From positions 1-64,000 of IMG/VR virus record IMGVR_UViG_3300025266_000004: a DNA stretch of 64,000 nucleotides. One strand, written 5' to 3'. Below are positions 62,039 through 64,000 of this stretch, in pieces. The DNA comes from a virus. The translations under genes and the position numbers were made by a program. The first letter of the stretch is position 1. Every line of letters starts with the position of its first letter. The notes beneath the pieces were generated by a model, which worked only from the letters and a program-made list of their open reading frames with translations, searched no databases and was not told where the DNA came from.

Positions 62039-62335
62039 ATGAAAGAGATAATTTTAAATAATATTAATCCAATTGATTTTACGGCATACTATATATTAGC
62101 TGTAATAGGTCTATCATTTAGTTTGTTTTTAGAAGCTTATGATACTAAAACAAAAGTAAATATTAAAGATTGGTTTAAAGAGAACAAAAAAAGAATAATA
62201 ATAAACTTAGTTACAATTGTATTTGGAGTATTATTTACAGAGAATATTAGTGGTGTAGAGTTAAACAGTTACACTTCTTTTTTAGCTGGTTTTACTACTG
62301 ATAAGATAATTAAGGTACTGAATAATAAAAAATAA
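62039..62335 (+). CDS. Small membrane protein, holin candidate
   Basis: 98 residues with hydrophobic helices at about 18-32 (YILAVIGLSFSLFLEAY) and 53-66 (IIINLVTIVFGVLFT), plus a weak third (SFLAGFTTDKIIKVL). This layout, with the 'E..SG.EL..y.aFL.GFttDKi' ending, recurs in Bacteroidetes phages and is often proposed as holin-like. Together with the next gene it sits after the fibre genes, and the amidase is without a signal peptide. Confidence 0.6.
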   Translation: MKEIILNNINPIDFTAYYILAVIGLSFSLFLEAYDTKTKVNIKDWFKENKKRIIINLVTIVFGVLFTENISGVELNSYTSFLAGFTTDKIIKVLNNKK

Positions 62336-62336
62336 G

Positions 62337-62576
62337 ATGGGAAAAATGATTGGAACATATGTTGACTACTTAAAAGAACATTATATCGGAGGTACATTTG
62401 GATCTATTAGTGCGGTAGGAATAAGTTATTTAGACTTGAATGTTAAAGAGGTTTATGAGATGCTATTAGAAGTATTAAGATTTATAATACTTCTATTTGG
62501 TGCGGTTACTGCTATATTAGCATTTTATGGTAGATATATTAAAAAAGTAAAAACAAAAAAAAATAAAAAGAAATGA
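62337..62576 (+). CDS. Small membrane protein, second holin candidate
   Basis: 79 residues: one glycine-rich hydrophobic stretch (YIGGTFGSISAVGISYLDL), a membrane helix (LRFIILLFGAVTAILAFY) and a very basic tail (RYIKKVKTKKNKKK). Size and charge are typical of holins. It overlaps the next gene by 4 bases. Confidence 0.55.
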   Translation: MGKMIGTYVDYLKEHYIGGTFGSISAVGISYLDLNVKEVYEMLLEVLRFIILLFGAVTAILAFYGRYIKKVKTKKNKKK

Positions 62577-62800
62577 GTAGAGAAACAGAAGCTAGATTAG
62601 ATGTTCTTATTGCACAAGTTGATAAGTTACTTAATCCTGACCTTAATAAGTCGTTAGCACATAGTACTTTGTCAGGTGGGGAGAAGCAAATAATAATAGA
62701 CTATACAAATCTAAAAGGTGCTGATATTAAAAGACGTACTTTGCTGTATGATACAGCTGAAAATTTAGTGAGTGATACATACATATTAGCACCTTATTAA
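62573..62800 (+). CDS. Unknown small protein (75 aa)
   Basis: 75 residues, helical (SRETEARLDVLIAQVDKLLN), then LSGGEKQIIIDYTNLKGAD. Not recognised. Coupled to the holin-like gene by a 4-base overlap. Confidence 0.55.
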   Translation: MSRETEARLDVLIAQVDKLLNPDLNKSLAHSTLSGGEKQIIIDYTNLKGADIKRRTLLYDTAENLVSDTYILAPY

Positions 62801-62806
62801 AATACT

Positions 62807-63607
62807 ATGGAATATACTAACTTAACTACAGGTGATATAGAATCTGTATATACTAGAAACTACCCCGACCCACTTAACAATAAAGGAGAATTAATATATC
62901 CTTTATTTGCACAAGGTGGTAGTTACGATGAAGACGGTTTAAGACTGTATTTAAATAGTGGAATTTCTGATTCGTACAGTGGAACAGGTGTTGATTGGTT
63001 TGATTTAACATCAAATAGTTTTGATGCTTTATTATATAATGATCCAGTGTACTCGACAAATAACGGTGGACTACTTGCTTTAAATGGAGTAGATAATTAC
63101 GCAGATGTTGACCCTACTTTTGAGGTAGATTTGAGTAAAGAGTTTACTGTTCGTATGATAGTTAATCCTAGTTCTTTGGCTACAAGTAGACACGCATTAG
63201 CTACCTTTAAGACATCTGCTGGAACATCTTTTACAATATTTATATTTGCTTCTAATAATCAAGTTTTGGTAACTAGTATGGGTAACAATATTGTTAATAG
63301 TAGAACTGTTACCCCTCTTATAGCTGACACTTTTAATGAAGTTCTTATAAAGTACAATAATGGAGGTATTACTTTATTAGGTTCTTTTGAGATATACATA
63401 AATCAAGTTGAAGACAGTAGAGCGTCTGGTGCTAATCTTGGGAATGGTACTAATATTACAACTATTGGTGCTGTACCTATAGGTACTGGTAGGTTTTTCC
63501 TTTGGAGAGGTTATATACCTAAAGTCGAAGTGTTTGATAAATTAACAACTACAGCAGAAGATTTAAGTAGATATAATGCTGATAAACTAATATACAATTT
63601 ACCATAA
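62807..63607 (+). CDS. LamG/concanavalin A-like fibre or adhesin protein
   Basis: 266 residues. Starting at about 45 is a lectin-like domain: LRLYLNSGISDSYSGTGVDW, W-F-D-L-T-S-N pattern, LALNGVDNYADVDP, EFTVRMIVNPSSL, and near the end RGYIPKVEVFDKLTT. This is the standard LamG-type strand order ('l.l.fdG..dy..v', 'ft..vw..p'). Likely a receptor-contacting virion appendage. Confidence 0.75.
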   Translation: MEYTNLTTGDIESVYTRNYPDPLNNKGELIYPLFAQGGSYDEDGLRLYLNSGISDSYSGTGVDWFDLTSNSFDALLYNDPVYSTNNGGLLALNGVDNYADVDPTFEVDLSKEFTVRMIVNPSSLATSRHALATFKTSAGTSFTIFIFASNNQVLVTSMGNNIVNSRTVTPLIADTFNEVLIKYNNGGITLLGSFEIYINQVEDSRASGANLGNGTNITTIGAVPIGTGRFFLWRGYIPKVEVFDKLTTTAEDLSRYNADKLIYNLP

Positions 63608-63861
63608 TGACAAAATACGGAATAATAAAGATAAACCAACTACCAAAGATATACTTCTCAGAACTACATCAAACTAGTTTTGAGAGTTCTACTAAATCTA
63701 AGAATAAAAAGAAGCTAATTATATCTTTTGATATTGAACCTAGTTTCTTTAATGATATAGTATTTGAGGACATTTTCGGACGTACTTTATTTAGTGGCGA
63801 AGAGGTATCTCAGTTCCCTAAGTTGTTACCGTCTTCAATGATAAATGAGTGGTTGGTGTAA
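63607..63861 (+). CDS. Unknown small protein (84 aa)
   Basis: 84 residues; overlaps the LamG-like gene end by one base (TAATG). Contains a lysine-rich stretch (TKSKNKKKLI) and a C-terminal FGRTLFSGEEVSQFPKLLPS. No function known; fibre-cluster position. Confidence 0.55.
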   Translation: MTKYGIIKINQLPKIYFSELHQTSFESSTKSKNKKKLIISFDIEPSFFNDIVFEDIFGRTLFSGEEVSQFPKLLPSSMINEWLV

Positions 63862-63882
63862 TTAAAATTAAATATAAGAAAG

Positions 63883-64000
63883 ATGAAAATATTATCAATA
63901 TCAGGAGGAGAGACAAAACTTAGTGGTTTAGTAGGTATAGCAAGATCAGTAGTAGTAGAAAAAGGTTATAAACCTGATATTATTACTGGTAATTCTGCTA
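63883..64000 (+). CDS. Patatin-like phospholipase (3' partial)
   Basis: 39 codons are visible before the window ends. MKILSISGGETKLSGLVGIA has the oxyanion-type G-G-x-x-K/R-G patatin start, and the frame runs to TGNSA, the beginning of the nucleophile motif G-x-S-x-G with Ser in place. Patatins are serine/aspartate lipid hydrolases; in a phage it might attack host membrane lipids. The second catalytic residue (Asp) is beyond the edge. Confidence 0.65.
   Translation, partial: MKILSISGGETKLSGLVGIARSVVVEKGYKPDIITGNSA

Noticed and set aside
1-64000. CRISPR array, integrase, transposase, rRNA
   Set aside because: No regularly spaced repeat-spacer series, no recombinase or transposase motifs, and no rRNA-like segment seen on either strand.

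Overview
This window is part of the genome of a crAss-like phage (order Crassvirales, podovirus-like) of a Bacteroidota host. The family call rests on gene content: a giant virion RNA polymerase-like protein carrying a DFDxD loop and an HExxH zincin site, the run of large terminase, portal, scaffold-position protein and major capsid protein, and a replication module of DnaG-like primase, family A DNA polymerase, SF1 and SF2 helicases, ATP-dependent ligase and RecT-like protein. The host call rests on very AT-rich DNA, A-rich leaders without Shine-Dalgarno sequences, a -33/-7 promoter of the Bacteroidetes type (TTTG-N18-TAAATTTG) and a signal peptide ending in GYSQ. A marine or Flavobacteriia-type host is my inference only. 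No integrase, transposase or CRISPR array was seen.

Layout. (1) Bases 2-11008, plus strand: one giant gene, open at the left edge. (2) Bases 11031-11067: a hairpin terminator between converging transcripts. (3) Bases 11126-42358, minus strand: about 60 tightly packed, often overlapping genes read leftwards from the divergent region. The part nearest that region (30-42 kb) holds small unknown genes, many with a membrane segment, interrupted between 37.3 and 42 kb by gene-free stretches rich in long inverted repeats. The part from 11 to 29 kb holds replication and recombination: Dda-like helicase, DNA polymerase, SF2 helicase, RecT-like protein, SSB-like proteins, primase and ligase, with an exported glucosaminidase, a spanin-like protein, a lipoprotein and a HAD phosphatase among them. 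(4) Bases 42359-43374: a gene-free divergent region with a cluster of AGTCTCC-type repeats beside an AT-rich stretch (candidate origin) and a good plus-strand promoter. (5) Bases 43375-64000, plus strand: two unknown genes, two nucleases, an anti-Thoeris Tad2-like protein, an amidase endolysin, then terminase, portal, scaffold, capsid, neck, tail and fibre genes, a tail-collar protein, two small membrane (holin-like) proteins, a LamG-like protein and the start of a patatin-like lipase.

How the parts fit. The giant protein is likely packaged and injected, and would transcribe the early minus-strand block. That block replicates the DNA, and the rightward block makes the particle and lyses the cell. 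The divergent region would be where replication and the two transcription programmes start. The least explained part is 37.3-42 kb: an aberrant tRNA-Leu-like gene, at least four separate multi-stem elements, a three-copy dispersed repeat and a conserved leader motif before six small genes. Together with a nucleotidyltransferase-like gene and a HAD phosphatase upstream in the same block, these suggest RNA-based functions, which remain a hypothesis.
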